Of a DNA stretch of 64,000 bases, positions 26,460-35,755 are shown piece after piece. A model generated the notes under the pieces. It did no database searches. It was given only the letters and a program-made list of their open reading frames with translations, and was not told where the DNA came from. Position 1 is the first letter of the stretch, and each line of letters opens with the position of its first letter. This stretch comes from JBBQLG01 sp964251665 (GTDB lineage: Bacteria; Bacteroidota; Bacteroidia; Cytophagales; Spirosomataceae). A program made the position numbers and the translations under genes. The DNA lies in contig CAXUKO010000002.1 of the NCBI GenBank assembly GCA_964251665.1, positions 1-64,000 of the forward strand, read 5' to 3'.

Positions 26460-26539
26460 ACGAATAACAGATTTGGGATTATTCTGCTAAAGCTCTTAAC
26501 TCCCTCTTTCTACCACAATGCGTTGGCCCAACGTTAGCT

Positions 26540-27631
26540 TCAGGCTGGTTTTCTGGCCCAGATCAGGCCATAGTCCATTTCAGTAGGCAGGTTGTCGGCA
26601 GTTGGCTCCAGCCCGGCCTGCGTAAACCAGTGGCGGTATTCGGCCCGGCTGTAACAACGGCCTTTGGTCCCCCAGAATAACTGCGCCGAATAGTCAGTAA
26701 CGGCGAGTGGTCCATCCAGCGCATCGTTCAGGAATGCGTCGTGTACCCATAGTTCACCACCCGGACGAATAGCCTGGGCAAACCGATTGGCTAACAGCTG
26801 GCAGGTGTCCGTCGGCCAATCGTGAAACAGGCTGGCCGCCAGTAGAATATCCGCAGAGGGCAGGGCGTCGGCCAGCATGTCGCCGGGCAGGAAGCTGACG
26901 CGTTGGCTCACGGTTGCGGCACCCCGCCGACCGCTCTGCGCAAACTCGCTCAGGAGTTCGTTGGCGACGGTTAATACGGAGGGACGGTCCAGAATGGTTG
27001 CTGTTGATGTTGGGTTCGCCAGCAGCCATTCGTAGGTGTAATAGCCCGTACCACCCGCTACATCCAGTAAATGCCCGTCGCGTTTGGAGAGATTCTGTGC
27101 TACAATGGGCGACAGTTTCCGGGCGCGTCCCGCCAGTCCCAGCGTCAGCATTCGGGCCAGTTCCGGATCATCCATTGGGGAGGGGCCTTCACCTTCCTTC
27201 ACAAAGGAGATGCCTTCCGGGGCTGTCAGCGGGCCGTCGTTCCTCAGTCGAACGGCCATTTCTACTACGCCGGGGTCGTCTTTCTCTAAACCGAGATAGC
27301 CCGTCAGGTTGGGTGTGTGGCTTTGGGTAACGTACCGCCCCAGTTCGGTCAGGGTAAGTCGATGGGACTCATCGTACCGCAGCAGGTCCATGGCGCAAAG
27401 CGCGGGAAAGAGCACCATGGCCGGGCGTTCGGCCAGTTGCAAACGGGCACTCAGACTGGCTAACGAAAGGGGGCCATCGCTCAGGGCGTCAAAAACATTG
27501 AGGTGATTCACGGCCGCCACTAACAGGCGCGAGCCAAACATGGCGCGCAGGTGGCGGGTGATGGGGGCTAAATCAAGTTGAGATTCGGTCGTCATGCTTT
27601 CAGGGCGTTGAGGTAAGGGGTTAATGTTCAT
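26540..27631 (-). CDS. O-methyltransferase of the COMT-like family
   Basis: A 363-residue SAM-dependent O-methyltransferase related to plant COMT and bacterial antibiotic or carotenoid O-methyltransferases. An N-terminal winged-helix dimerisation domain (about 20-110, LLVAAVNHLNVFDALSDGPL) is followed by a Rossmann domain with motif I LLDVAGGTGYYTYE, FLPGDMLADALPSADILLAA, and the catalytic HDW in LFHDWPTD. A second Met at position 13 (MTTESQLDL) may be the real start. Acceptor molecule unknown. It lies 59 bases after the FGGY kinase on the same strand. Confidence 0.88.
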   Translation of the reverse strand: MNINPLPQRPESMTTESQLDLAPITRHLRAMFGSRLLVAAVNHLNVFDALSDGPLSLASLSARLQLAERPAMVLFPALCAMDLLRYDESHRLTLTELGRYVTQSHTPNLTGYLGLEKDDPGVVEMAVRLRNDGPLTAPEGISFVKEGEGPSPMDDPELARMLTLGLAGRARKLSPIVAQNLSKRDGHLLDVAGGTGYYTYEWLLANPTSTATILDRPSVLTVANELLSEFAQSGRRGAATVSQRVSFLPGDMLADALPSADILLAASLFHDWPTDTCQLLANRFAQAIRPGGELWVHDAFLNDALDGPLAVTDYSAQLFWGTKGRCYSRAEYRHWFTQAGLEPTADNLPTEMDYGLIWARKPA

Positions 27632-27690
27632 TTCATTTATTTCTTAGACACAGCCATCAGGCAGATGCTACCTATGCTTTTAGGCAAGTA

Positions 27691-29148
27691 CTAAGGATTC
27701 TGCCGTGACCGGACAGCGTTGACAAACCGGTTGAAGACATCCTGATACAGCAGGTGAGTTTTAGGGTCAGGGGTAAAGGTGTCGCCGAAGGTCACACGAC
27801 GGGCCAGATCGTCGAGCGTTACGGCCGTTGTTGATGTGGCCTTGTCGGCCAGGAGAACGGCCCCAATAGCGCTGCTTTCGTTGCTGGCGTTGAGCCGCAC
27901 GGGAACCCCGAAAATATCCGCCATCATCTGTACCCAGCCGTGCGACCGCGCAAACCCCCCGTTGGCGTGAATCACGACGGTAGGGCCGCAGAGGTCGGTC
28001 AGCAACGAGTCGGTCATTTTGATGTTGAATAGTACACCTTCCAGCGCGGCCCGTACAAAATGCGACCGTGTATGCTGCCAGTCGACGTTCAGGTAGGCCC
28101 CACGCACGTTTGCATCCCAGAGTGGTGCCCGTTCGCCGAGCAGATACGGTAAAAACAGCAGTCCATCGGCACCGGGAGGTACGGTGTCAGCATCAGCCAG
28201 AACAGTCTCGGGTGTTTCATGTGTCAGGTGTTCGCTGAGCCATTGCAGCACATTGGCTCCGTTGTTGGTAGGGCCGCCGACTACGTAGTGCGACTCGTCG
28301 AGAAAGTAACAGAACAGCCGTCCCTCCGCATCGCGAAGGGGTTTGTCGACTGTCCGGCGGATGGCGCCACTTGTGCCGATGGTAATAGTCGTAACGCCCG
28401 CGCCAATGGCTCCCGAACCAAGGTTCGCCAGACACCCGTCGGAGGCACTGATGCAAAGCAGCGTGGTGGCAGACAGCAGGGTATTGGTGTTGAGCAGCGC
28501 AAACGTGGTTGGTTTGGGATCAGACAACTGCCCGTCTGAGATACCTGCATAAGCAAGTGCGGGGTCGTACCAGGTTTTTGTGCTTTCATTGAACAGGCCC
28601 GTCGCCGTAGCTATGGAGTAGTCGATCTGATAGTGTCCTGTCAGTTTCCACCAGATGTATTCTTTGATCGAAATCCATTTGGCGGCCCGGTGCAGCAATC
28701 GGGGATTGTTTTCCCGAAACCACGCCAGTTTACACAGCGGAATCATGGGATGAATTGGTGTGCCGGTATGCTGGTAAAGGTCTTTCCCCAACCCTGCCTG
28801 ACTAGTTCGCAGAGCTGTTGCCTGGGCTTCGGCCCGGTTGTCAGACCACAAAATAGCATTGGTAATCGGTTGTCCGGACGTGTCTACCGCCAGTAAACTG
28901 TGCATGGCGGCACTGAAACCGACGCTTGTGATGGTGGCCTGTTGGGCATTCAGTAAAGCAATAAGTTCGGGGATGAGCTGTTCGATTAGTTGCCAGATGG
29001 CTTCAGCGTCCTGTTCGGCGTAGCCCGGCTGGGGTGTCAGGGTAACGAGTGGAGCCGACACCTGCGCCACAATGGCTTCGGTATCCGGGTTCAGGGCCAG
29101 CACTTTGATGTTGGTCGTACCGATGTCGACACCGACGATGCAGTTCAT
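27691..29148 (-). CDS. FGGY-family carbohydrate kinase, gluconokinase-like
   Basis: A 485-residue sugar kinase with two actin-like domains. The N-terminal phosphate loop is GVDIGTTNIKVLAL; the substrate segment GFSAAMHSLLAVD, then AILWSDNRA, is close to FGGY gluconokinases. The C-terminal FGGY signature region includes IHANGGFARSHGWVQMMADIF. The predicted reaction is ATP-dependent phosphorylation of gluconate, with xylulose or another sugar acid as the alternative. Gluconate would fit a periplasmic sugar-oxidising and lactonase theme in this window, but that link is inference. A short transcript with the methyltransferase is possible. Confidence 0.85.
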   Translation of the reverse strand: MNCIVGVDIGTTNIKVLALNPDTEAIVAQVSAPLVTLTPQPGYAEQDAEAIWQLIEQLIPELIALLNAQQATITSVGFSAAMHSLLAVDTSGQPITNAILWSDNRAEAQATALRTSQAGLGKDLYQHTGTPIHPMIPLCKLAWFRENNPRLLHRAAKWISIKEYIWWKLTGHYQIDYSIATATGLFNESTKTWYDPALAYAGISDGQLSDPKPTTFALLNTNTLLSATTLLCISASDGCLANLGSGAIGAGVTTITIGTSGAIRRTVDKPLRDAEGRLFCYFLDESHYVVGGPTNNGANVLQWLSEHLTHETPETVLADADTVPPGADGLLFLPYLLGERAPLWDANVRGAYLNVDWQHTRSHFVRAALEGVLFNIKMTDSLLTDLCGPTVVIHANGGFARSHGWVQMMADIFGVPVRLNASNESSAIGAVLLADKATSTTAVTLDDLARRVTFGDTFTPDPKTHLLYQDVFNRFVNAVRSRQNP

Positions 29149-29211
29149 TCAGAAATGGGCTAAAGGGTGACTGGACGTAAAAGTAGCCCATCAGGCCGGT
29201 ATAAAACAAGA

Positions 29212-29236
29212 ATGCCCCGGCTTACTACCGGGGCAT
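29212..29236. terminator. Terminator of the GNAT gene
   Basis: A 9-base perfect GC-rich stem (ATGCCCCGG / CCGGGGCAT) with a 7-base loop, followed on the minus strand by TCTTGTTTTAT. It closes the manA-GNAT transcript. Confidence 0.8.
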
Positions 29237-29267
29237 GGTTTATTGATTTTTTGCGGATTGTCACTAG

Positions 29268-29783
29268 TCATGCAACTGGCTGGCTGGATGTAAGCGAAAG
29301 GACCATCAGGTCTTCATCGAGGTAGCCTCCGTTCGTTTTTACGGCGTTCCGCTCTACCCCGAACGTCTGAAATCCAAATTTTTGATACAGTCCTTTCGCC
29401 CGCTCATTGGAAGTAATGACGGTTAAGTTGATCTGCTCAATGTTGGGCAAGTGCATGGCTCGTTTGATTACCTCGCCGATCAGGGCTTTAGCAATTCCTC
29501 GGCCTGAGTACTGGTCAGATACGTACATTCTGAAGAGAAGGCCCTTATGCTGTAGTCGGATTCTGTTTTCTACTTCTCGCTTGAAACTAACAATACCCAT
29601 CAGTTCGCCAGCTTCAGTAACAGCACCCAGCGTAAAGCTGTATGGATTGTCCTGGGTTGGAAAGCCTTCGTTTAGTTCATCGGCGGGCGATATTCTGAAC
29701 GCATTCTCATTCTCCATCAAACCCTGTGTGATGAACTGTTTATATTGGGTGATGTCCTTTGCCGTAAGCTCAACAATATTCAT
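29268..29783 (-). CDS. GNAT-family N-acetyltransferase
   Basis: A 171-residue acetyl-CoA-dependent acyltransferase. Motif A with the acetyl-CoA loop is seen as LFRMYVSDQYSGRGIAKALIGEVI (R-G-x-G-x-A form), followed by motif B with LTVITSNERAKGLYQKFGFQTFG. The acceptor is unknown; antibiotic, polyamine or ribosomal-protein acetylation are all possible. The longer open frame to 29888 overlaps manA and is not used. The gene begins 20 bases after manA and is very likely co-transcribed with it. Confidence 0.88.
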   Translation of the reverse strand: MNIVELTAKDITQYKQFITQGLMENENAFRISPADELNEGFPTQDNPYSFTLGAVTEAGELMGIVSFKREVENRIRLQHKGLLFRMYVSDQYSGRGIAKALIGEVIKRAMHLPNIEQINLTVITSNERAKGLYQKFGFQTFGVERNAVKTNGGYLDEDLMVLSLTSSQPVA

Positions 29784-29803
29784 AAAAAGGTGGACATTAC
29801 AAA

Positions 29804-30781
29804 TCAGGGTACGTACGATTCCAGCACGGTAAACGACCCGTCGGGCACCAGCGTAACGGACTTGGCCGAAGCGGGCACCACGGCGCACTGCCCCATTTTG
29901 AGGGACGTGTTATAGCCACCTGCCGTCTGGATCGTCAGGGCACCGGCTACGCAGACCAGAATAACGAACGAATCCAGGTGTGTGTAGTCATGCATTACCT
30001 CCTGATCGAAATTAAGCACGTTGGTAACGAAATAATCGCTCGTAACGGCGTTGACGCTCTCATCCTGCTTCTGTTCGTAGTTCGTCTTGTACTCACCGTA
30101 AAAGTGGTAGTCGATGGCATCAACAGCCAGTTCAGTATGTAGCTCGCGTTTCTGTCCCTTATCGTCCGTTCGGTCGAAGTCGTAAATGCGGTAGGTCGTG
30201 TCGGAGGTTTGCTGGATTTCGGCCAGCAATAAACCTTTTCCGATGAAATGCACCCGACCGGCGGGCAGAAAGAATACGTCACCGGGTTTGGCTTCCTCGA
30301 TATTGAGGATGTCCATGATGGTGTTATCCGCTACGGCCTTCACGTACTCGTCTTTGGTCACTTCCCGGTTGAAACCGGCATTGAGTTTGGCGCCTTCGTC
30401 GGCTTCGAGAATGTACCACATCTCGGTTTTGCCATGCCCGTTGTGGCGTTCCTGCGCCAGTTGTTCGTTGGGGTGTACCTGAATCGAGAGGTCATCGTTG
30501 GCGTCGATAAACTTCACCAGCAGCGGAAATTCATCGCCGAACTGATCATACACGTGTTCGCCAACGAGTTCACCCTTGTATTGAGCGACCAACTCCTGTA
30601 ATGTTTTACCTTTTAGATTTCCTTCGGCCACGACCGATACATTGCCTGAAACACCCGATATTTCCCAGGTTTCGCCACAGTTGGGCAGGGGCACAAAGTC
30701 TTTGCCGAGGATGGTTCTGATCTTCTGGCCACCCCAGATTTTGTCTTTGAAAATAGGCTCGAACGTAAGTGGGTACAGCAT
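29804..30781 (-). CDS. manA: Mannose-6-phosphate isomerase, class I
   Basis: A 325-residue zinc enzyme converting mannose 6-phosphate and fructose 6-phosphate, feeding mannose into glycolysis or into GDP-mannose synthesis. Zinc ligands are in SIQVHPNEQLAQ and GKTEMWYILEADEG, and the PMI signature region VFFLPAGRVHFIGKGLLLAEIQ is intact. The N-terminal LTFEPIFKDKIWGGQ is characteristic of the short bacterial PMI branch. It has its own TAnnTTTG promoter and leads a two-gene minus-strand transcript with the GNAT gene. Confidence 0.95.
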   Translation of the reverse strand: MLYPLTFEPIFKDKIWGGQKIRTILGKDFVPLPNCGETWEISGVSGNVSVVAEGNLKGKTLQELVAQYKGELVGEHVYDQFGDEFPLLVKFIDANDDLSIQVHPNEQLAQERHNGHGKTEMWYILEADEGAKLNAGFNREVTKDEYVKAVADNTIMDILNIEEAKPGDVFFLPAGRVHFIGKGLLLAEIQQTSDTTYRIYDFDRTDDKGQKRELHTELAVDAIDYHFYGEYKTNYEQKQDESVNAVTSDYFVTNVLNFDQEVMHDYTHLDSFVILVCVAGALTIQTAGGYNTSLKMGQCAVVPASAKSVTLVPDGSFTVLESYVP

Positions 30782-30845
30782 AGTGAAACGGGAATTTTGC
30801 GTCGGTTTGTCTTTGGCTAACCGCCTGCCAGCGGTTTTTGTTGGT

Positions 30846-30853
30846 CAAAAGTA
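30846..30853 (-). promoter_or_regulatory. -7 promoter element TACTTTTG of manA
   Basis: An exact TAnnTTTG match on the minus strand, 65 bases upstream of the manA start. Confidence 0.5.
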
Positions 30854-30984
30854 AGGAAAGGCGAAGGGAATAAAGGGGGAGTTGGCTGAAAGGACAAGGA
30901 GGAAGAAAGGGTTACCTATCGGCCACTGTTTGATTCGCCCCCCGAACTCCGTTACTTTTACGTCGAAACCAAACCCCATTCTTT

Positions 30985-31821
30985 ATGAAGAAGCAACTAC
31001 TCCTGCTGGCGCTGACTGCCAGTTTATTCGCCACTGCCACCGCCCAAATTACTACTCCCCCTGCCAGTCCGGCGGCTACGGTAGCCCAGAGTGTTGGACT
31101 CACTAAAGTAACCATCGACTATGCCCGCCCTAGCCTGAAAGGCCGCAAGATGTTCGGCGATCAGATACCATTTGGTAAAGTCTGGCGCACGGGTGCCGAC
31201 CGCAGCACCAAACTGACGCTCTCCGACGCCGTGACGATGGGCGGTAAACCCGTGCCAGCGGGCAGCTATGGCCTGTTTACTATTCCAGACAAGGCCGGAT
31301 GGACCGTTATTCTCAGCAAGGATACCAATGGGTTTGGGGCGTTTGATTACAAGCCTGAAAATGATTTTCTGCGCTTCACGGTGAAGCCCGAAACTGTATC
31401 TGCCACCGAGTTCTTCACCATCGAGTTTGCCGACTTCACGCCCACAACGGCCAATCTGGTGCTGCGCTGGGAAACGACACAGGTAAAGATTCCGCTGGCG
31501 AATGACCCCGACGAACGCATTATGGCGCAGATCAAGGAGCAGACAGCCGGTTCCGATGTAAAACCGGGTGTGTATTATGCTGCGGCCGACTATTACTATC
31601 AGACTAACCGCGATCTGAAACAGGCGCTGGAATGGGCCAATAAGGTCGTCGCCAACGATCAGAAATACTGGACCTACTACCTCCGGGCTAAGATCGAACA
31701 GAAATTAGGTACCTGCCCTGCCGCCAAAACTGACGCTCAGTTGTCACTGGATATGGCTAAAAAAGCCGGCGACGACGCTTACGTCAAGAACAATCAGCGG
31801 TTAATGGCGGAGTGTAAATAA
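30985..31821 (+). CDS. DUF2911 exported protein with C-terminal TPR-like helices
   Basis: A 278-residue exported protein. The signal peptide ends near ATATAQI (residue 21). A DUF2911 beta domain follows (about 30-170; KVTIDYARPSLKGRKMFGDQ, GKVWRTGADRSTKLTLSDAV, VPAGSYGLFTIPDKAGWTVI), then about 90 residues of helical TPR-like sequence. DUF2911 proteins are abundant in Bacteroidota; no function is established. It is divergent from manA and appears monocistronic. Confidence 0.9.
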   Translation: MKKQLLLLALTASLFATATAQITTPPASPAATVAQSVGLTKVTIDYARPSLKGRKMFGDQIPFGKVWRTGADRSTKLTLSDAVTMGGKPVPAGSYGLFTIPDKAGWTVILSKDTNGFGAFDYKPENDFLRFTVKPETVSATEFFTIEFADFTPTTANLVLRWETTQVKIPLANDPDERIMAQIKEQTAGSDVKPGVYYAAADYYYQTNRDLKQALEWANKVVANDQKYWTYYLRAKIEQKLGTCPAAKTDAQLSLDMAKKAGDDAYVKNNQRLMAECK

Positions 31822-31936
31822 GGGGGTAGGAGCGGGTAGATGGGAAGAGCCGTCCGGGGCCCTATACCCGCTCCCAAGAACATTCAGTACGGCTGACCAG
31901 TTAGATTGCTGACGTAATCAACGCATTCAATACACC

Positions 31937-32860
31937 ATGGCGACCAATCTCCTCACTTACCTAAAAGACCAGTTTTCCAGTACCGTTGTTGACGAGATCA
32001 GTGCGAATCTCCACGAAACGCCAGCCAATACCCTCAAAGCCCTGACCGGTGTGATTCCGGTCGTGCTGGGCGGATTGGCGCACCATGTTGCCAGTGGGAG
32101 CGGGGCCGGTTCGCTCGTGACCTTTCTACGACAGGGAAACTACGATAATACACCCATCGACGTGGCGCAGGTGACTGATACGCAACGCGAAATGCAGGAA
32201 ACCGTCGCGAGTGGCAGCCAGTTCGTTAACCAGTTCATGGGTTCTCAAACGGGCGAACTGACGAGTCAGGTGGCCCGGTTCAGTGGCGTCAAAAACGAAT
32301 CGGCACAAGCGTTGTTCGGACTGGTCGGTGCCGAACTGATGGGCGTGTTCGGTCGGCAGGCACTGGATAACGGGCTGACGAGTGCCAACCTGCAAACGTT
32401 GATGGCGGGTCAGGTCGACAACTTCAGAACGGCCCTGCCAGCGGGTTTATCCGGCGTGGCCGAGTCGCTGGGCCTTGTTCATGACAAACATGCCGCTATC
32501 AATGTCGATAATCAGCCCGTCGATAATTTCAGCGGTTCGTCGCTGAACCCGAATATTCCAAAAAGCCCCGAGATCGACCGTCGGCGCGAAAACAACCGGT
32601 GGCTGAGTATTGCCGCCCTGGTGATGGCTGTTCTGGTAATGGGACTGCTGCTGCAGAAATGCCGTGAGCCCCAGAACGGTACCGACGGGGTTATGACCGA
32701 TACCACAAGCAGGGTAGAATCCGATGCGCAGGAAGATACCTCGGCAGCGACCCGGGCGAATATTGAGAAATCGAACGGCTCTACTTCCGACACTACGGTG
32801 GGAGCCATGGGTATGCCAGTCAAACCGGATTCAACGAAAGCTAAACCCGCTGACCAGTAA
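31937..32860 (+). CDS. DUF937-domain protein with a membrane anchor
   Basis: A 307-residue protein. The N-terminal half (residues 1-170) is a helical DUF937 (YidB-like) domain, for example TLKALTGVIPVVLGGLAHHV. A single membrane segment lies at about residues 219-236 (SIAALVMAVLVMGLLLQK), followed by an acidic, Thr/Ser-rich 70-residue tail. Many Bacteroidota relatives continue into an OmpA peptidoglycan-binding domain after the membrane segment; this one does not. Function unknown. A terminator follows it directly. Confidence 0.85.
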   Translation: MATNLLTYLKDQFSSTVVDEISANLHETPANTLKALTGVIPVVLGGLAHHVASGSGAGSLVTFLRQGNYDNTPIDVAQVTDTQREMQETVASGSQFVNQFMGSQTGELTSQVARFSGVKNESAQALFGLVGAELMGVFGRQALDNGLTSANLQTLMAGQVDNFRTALPAGLSGVAESLGLVHDKHAAINVDNQPVDNFSGSSLNPNIPKSPEIDRRRENNRWLSIAALVMAVLVMGLLLQKCREPQNGTDGVMTDTTSRVESDAQEDTSAATRANIEKSNGSTSDTTVGAMGMPVKPDSTKAKPADQ

Positions 32861-32917
32861 ATCCGGTCATTGGTTCAGGGGATATAAGATGGTTCGTTAA
32901 TTTACTGCTATCTCTGG

Positions 32918-32950
32918 AAAAGGCAGGTCCGCATGGGGTCTGCCTTTTTT
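32918..32950 (+). terminator. Intrinsic terminator of the DUF937 gene
   Basis: AAAAGGCAG pairs with CTGCCTTTT; the stem is extended by G-T pairs and followed by six T residues. It directly abuts the promoter of the next gene. Confidence 0.8.
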
Positions 32951-32951
32951 G

Positions 32952-32959
32952 TATTTTTG
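32952..32959 (+). promoter_or_regulatory. -7 promoter element TATTTTTG of the protease gene
   Basis: An exact TAnnTTTG match two bases after the terminator T-tract, 34 bases upstream of the chosen start codon. Confidence 0.5.
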
Positions 32960-32992
32960 CCCCTCTTACCTTCCGTTTCTACCGAACTGCCC

Positions 32993-33877
32993 ATGTTTGT
33001 TGATGCCATTGAGCGAGTTGATACCTTTACCCGGCCCATCCATTCCATTATCCGGCTCTACGGCCACAGCGAGATTATTCCCGGTAGCGCCACGCTGTTT
33101 TTTGTCAACGAAGAGGGGTGCGCCATCACCTGCAAACACGTTGCCGAACTGATTGCCGGTGCCGATGAGATTTACCATAACTACACCCGGTTTTTGGCCG
33201 AGCGTGCGCCGTTGAGACGGGAGCGAAATTCGGAAGAACTCATTAAACACCTCGAAAAACGCTACAACCTCCAGCCCGGCGCGATGATCCGCATTCGGAA
33301 TAACTTCCTGAACTGCGTCGATCAGTTTTCTAAGTTAGACATCGACCTGCACCCGACCCAGGATCTGGCCCTGCTGCGATTTCGGAATTACAACCGGGCC
33401 TTGTACCGGGGGTATGCTACGTTTCTGCGCGACAGCAGCCGCATCAAAGCCGGTCGGAGTTTATGCCGCCTGGGGTATCCGTTTCCCGAGTTTACCAATT
33501 TTCAGTTCAATACGAATACCGACGATATCGAGTGGACCACTACCGGACGGATTCACACGCCCCGTTTCCCCATTGATGGCATCGTGACGCGGCTCATGGG
33601 CGATGCGTCTGATGTTGTTGGCATTGAAATGAGTACGCCGGGCCTGCGCGGGCAGAGTGGCGGACCGCTTTTCGACGCTCGTGGGGTCATCTATGGCATG
33701 CAGAGTGCCACGCGGCACCTGCATCTGGGATTCGATATTGAAAACCGCGATGTGCTGGTCAACAATCGGAAAACCCGCGTTTCCAATTACCCGTTTCTGA
33801 ACGTTGGTCAGTGCGTTCATGTCGATGTGATCAAGAAATTCCTGCGCGAACGAGGGGTTAAATTTTACGAAGAATAA
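32993..33877 (+). CDS. Trypsin-like serine protease domain protein
   Basis: A 294-residue protein with a chymotrypsin/trypsin-like fold. The catalytic triad is complete: His49 in CAITCKHV, Asp124 in TQDLALLRF, and Ser222 in RGQSGGPLFD. There is no signal peptide and no PDZ domain, so a cytosolic protease or a sensor-like protein is likely. A charged insertion (about 60-115) separates His and Asp. The frame is open 20 codons upstream, but that region holds a terminator and a promoter, so the start at 32993 is firm. Target unknown. Confidence 0.85.
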   Translation: MFVDAIERVDTFTRPIHSIIRLYGHSEIIPGSATLFFVNEEGCAITCKHVAELIAGADEIYHNYTRFLAERAPLRRERNSEELIKHLEKRYNLQPGAMIRIRNNFLNCVDQFSKLDIDLHPTQDLALLRFRNYNRALYRGYATFLRDSSRIKAGRSLCRLGYPFPEFTNFQFNTNTDDIEWTTTGRIHTPRFPIDGIVTRLMGDASDVVGIEMSTPGLRGQSGGPLFDARGVIYGMQSATRHLHLGFDIENRDVLVNNRKTRVSNYPFLNVGQCVHVDVIKKFLRERGVKFYEE

Positions 33878-33888
33878 GCCGGTTACTG

Positions 33889-33896
33889 TAGCTTTG
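33889..33896 (+). promoter_or_regulatory. -7 promoter element TAGCTTTG of the peroxidase gene
   Basis: An exact TAnnTTTG match beginning 11 bases after the protease stop and ending 29 bases before the peroxidase start. Confidence 0.5.
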
Positions 33897-33924
33897 TTAC
33901 GCACTGTCTCTGCATTCCCACTTT

Positions 33925-35754
33925 ATGCCATCCGATTCACCACGCTTCAGCACCAAACTGCCGTTCTCCCGACTGGGCCGGTGGCTGATTGGGTTGGCGG
34001 TGCTGGTTGTGCTGGCGTTTGCAATGCCCCGCCCCGAACAGCCGCAGGATATGGTAAAGACGGCCTACCTCGCTGATTTGGCCCGTCTGGATTCGGCTAC
34101 GGTGGCACTGCGCCAAACGGTCCTGGCACAGGGTACGGCCGCAGCTGTTCAGGCAGCTTTCTGCCGGGCGCGGCTCCGCTACAAACGCGTCGAATGGCTG
34201 ACGGAATATTACTTTCCCGTATCGGCGAAAAGCCTGAACGGACCGCCCGTCGACGAGGCTGATATTGATGATGGAGTCGCACTCATTATTCCACCCGATG
34301 GCTTTCAGGTGATTGAACCGATGCTCTATCCGTTGGATCCGACCCAGCCCAACGAGCTACTTCGGCATTTAACCAGCATGCACACCAGTATCGATCAGCT
34401 CCGCCGGGTCGCAACGCTGAACCAACTCGATAGCGGGCATATTTTCGACGCCATGCAGCTGGAAGTTTTCCGGCTCATCACACTGGGTATAACCGGGTTT
34501 GATTCGCCGGTAGCCCTGCAATCGCTTCCCGAAGCTGTTGTTGTGCTTGATGGCATGCGGCAGACGGTTCGGCAGTACCCGCTGGCGACCACCAGTCCGG
34601 CGTTGGCGCAGGAACTGGATGCGGCTTTCGTAAAAGCGAGTCATGCATTGAACCATCAGTCCTTCAACGACTTCGACCGGCTGCACTTCATTCGGGACTA
34701 TAGCTACCCGCTGAGTCGGTTGTTGGTCGAGGCCCGCACTGCGCTGGCACTGCCCGTTGCTACGGATCGGCGGTTTTTGTCGGCATCGGCCCGGACACTG
34801 TCGGATTCCGGCGTTTTCAATCCCATGTACTTCGCGTCATTTAAACAGCAGCCGATAACGCCCGACCGCGTTTCGCTTGGTCGAATGCTTTTCTACAGTC
34901 CCGCGTTGTCGGCTACCTCGCGTAGCTGCGCTACCTGTCACCAGCCCGATCGTGCCTTTACGGATGGAGAACCGACGGCTAAAATGCTCGATTTTGCCCA
35001 AACTCAGCCTACCCGGCGGCCCGCCCGTAATACGCCCACGCTGCTAAATGCCGCGCTGCAATCGGCCCAGTTTATGGACTCGCGGGTGTTTTTTCTGGAA
35101 GATCAGATCAATGATGTGGTGCATAACCCGCTGGAGATGGGCGGGTCGATTCTGAAGGCGATGGAAGCGCTGCAACGGGATACCACGTACACGAATTTAT
35201 TTAAACGGGCTTACCCTGATGGCCTGACCGAAGACAACCTGAAAAATGCCCTGGCTAATTACATACGTTCGTTGATCAGTTTAGATGCCCGCCCCGACCG
35301 CTATCTCCGGGGCGAAACCAGTACGCTTTCGGTTGATGAACGGCGGGGGTTTAACCTGTTTATGGGTAAGGCCAAGTGCGCCACCTGTCACTATTTTCCG
35401 ATTTTTAACGGAACGGTACCGCCCGCTTACATCCGAACGGAGAGTGAAGTGATCGGCACCCCGGCTACAGCCGAAGAACACAGCCCGGATGCTGATTCGG
35501 GCCGTTATCAGTTCACGAAACTACCCCTTCATGCGCGGGCGTTTAAAGTGCCGACTATCCGTAATATAGCCGCTACCGCGCCTTACATGCATAATGGTGT
35601 GTACCGAACGCTGGAGGAAGTGGTGGAGTTTTACAACAAAGGTGGCGGGCGGGGAATCGGTTTTTCGATTGATAATCAAACCCTCCCGCCCGATAATCTG
35701 CACCTGACACGAGTCGAGAAGCGGGCACTGATTGCGTTTATGAAGGCGTTGTGA
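33925..35754 (+). CDS. Di-heme cytochrome c peroxidase with an N-terminal imelysin-like domain
   Basis: A 609-residue membrane-anchored periplasmic protein. An N-terminal membrane segment (about 18-34) is followed by a helical region (about 45-285) and then a di-heme peroxidase (MauG/CcpA type) with heme motifs CATCH at residues 335 and 485. The C-terminal domain shows FKVPTIRNIAATAPYMHNGVY, typical of the family. The helical region resembles imelysin/EfeO: RARLRYKRVEWLTEYYFP, then GFQVIEPMLYP in place of the family's GxHxxE, with Gln instead of His. The peroxidase reduces H2O2 or modifies a partner using cytochrome c electrons. The pairing with an iron-related fold is notable. Confidence 0.88.
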   Translation: MPSDSPRFSTKLPFSRLGRWLIGLAVLVVLAFAMPRPEQPQDMVKTAYLADLARLDSATVALRQTVLAQGTAAAVQAAFCRARLRYKRVEWLTEYYFPVSAKSLNGPPVDEADIDDGVALIIPPDGFQVIEPMLYPLDPTQPNELLRHLTSMHTSIDQLRRVATLNQLDSGHIFDAMQLEVFRLITLGITGFDSPVALQSLPEAVVVLDGMRQTVRQYPLATTSPALAQELDAAFVKASHALNHQSFNDFDRLHFIRDYSYPLSRLLVEARTALALPVATDRRFLSASARTLSDSGVFNPMYFASFKQQPITPDRVSLGRMLFYSPALSATSRSCATCHQPDRAFTDGEPTAKMLDFAQTQPTRRPARNTPTLLNAALQSAQFMDSRVFFLEDQINDVVHNPLEMGGSILKAMEALQRDTTYTNLFKRAYPDGLTEDNLKNALANYIRSLISLDARPDRYLRGETSTLSVDERRGFNLFMGKAKCATCHYFPIFNGTVPPAYIRTESEVIGTPATAEEHSPDADSGRYQFTKLPLHARAFKVPTIRNIAATAPYMHNGVYRTLEEVVEFYNKGGGRGIGFSIDNQTLPPDNLHLTRVEKRALIAFMKAL

Positions 35755-35755
35755 T

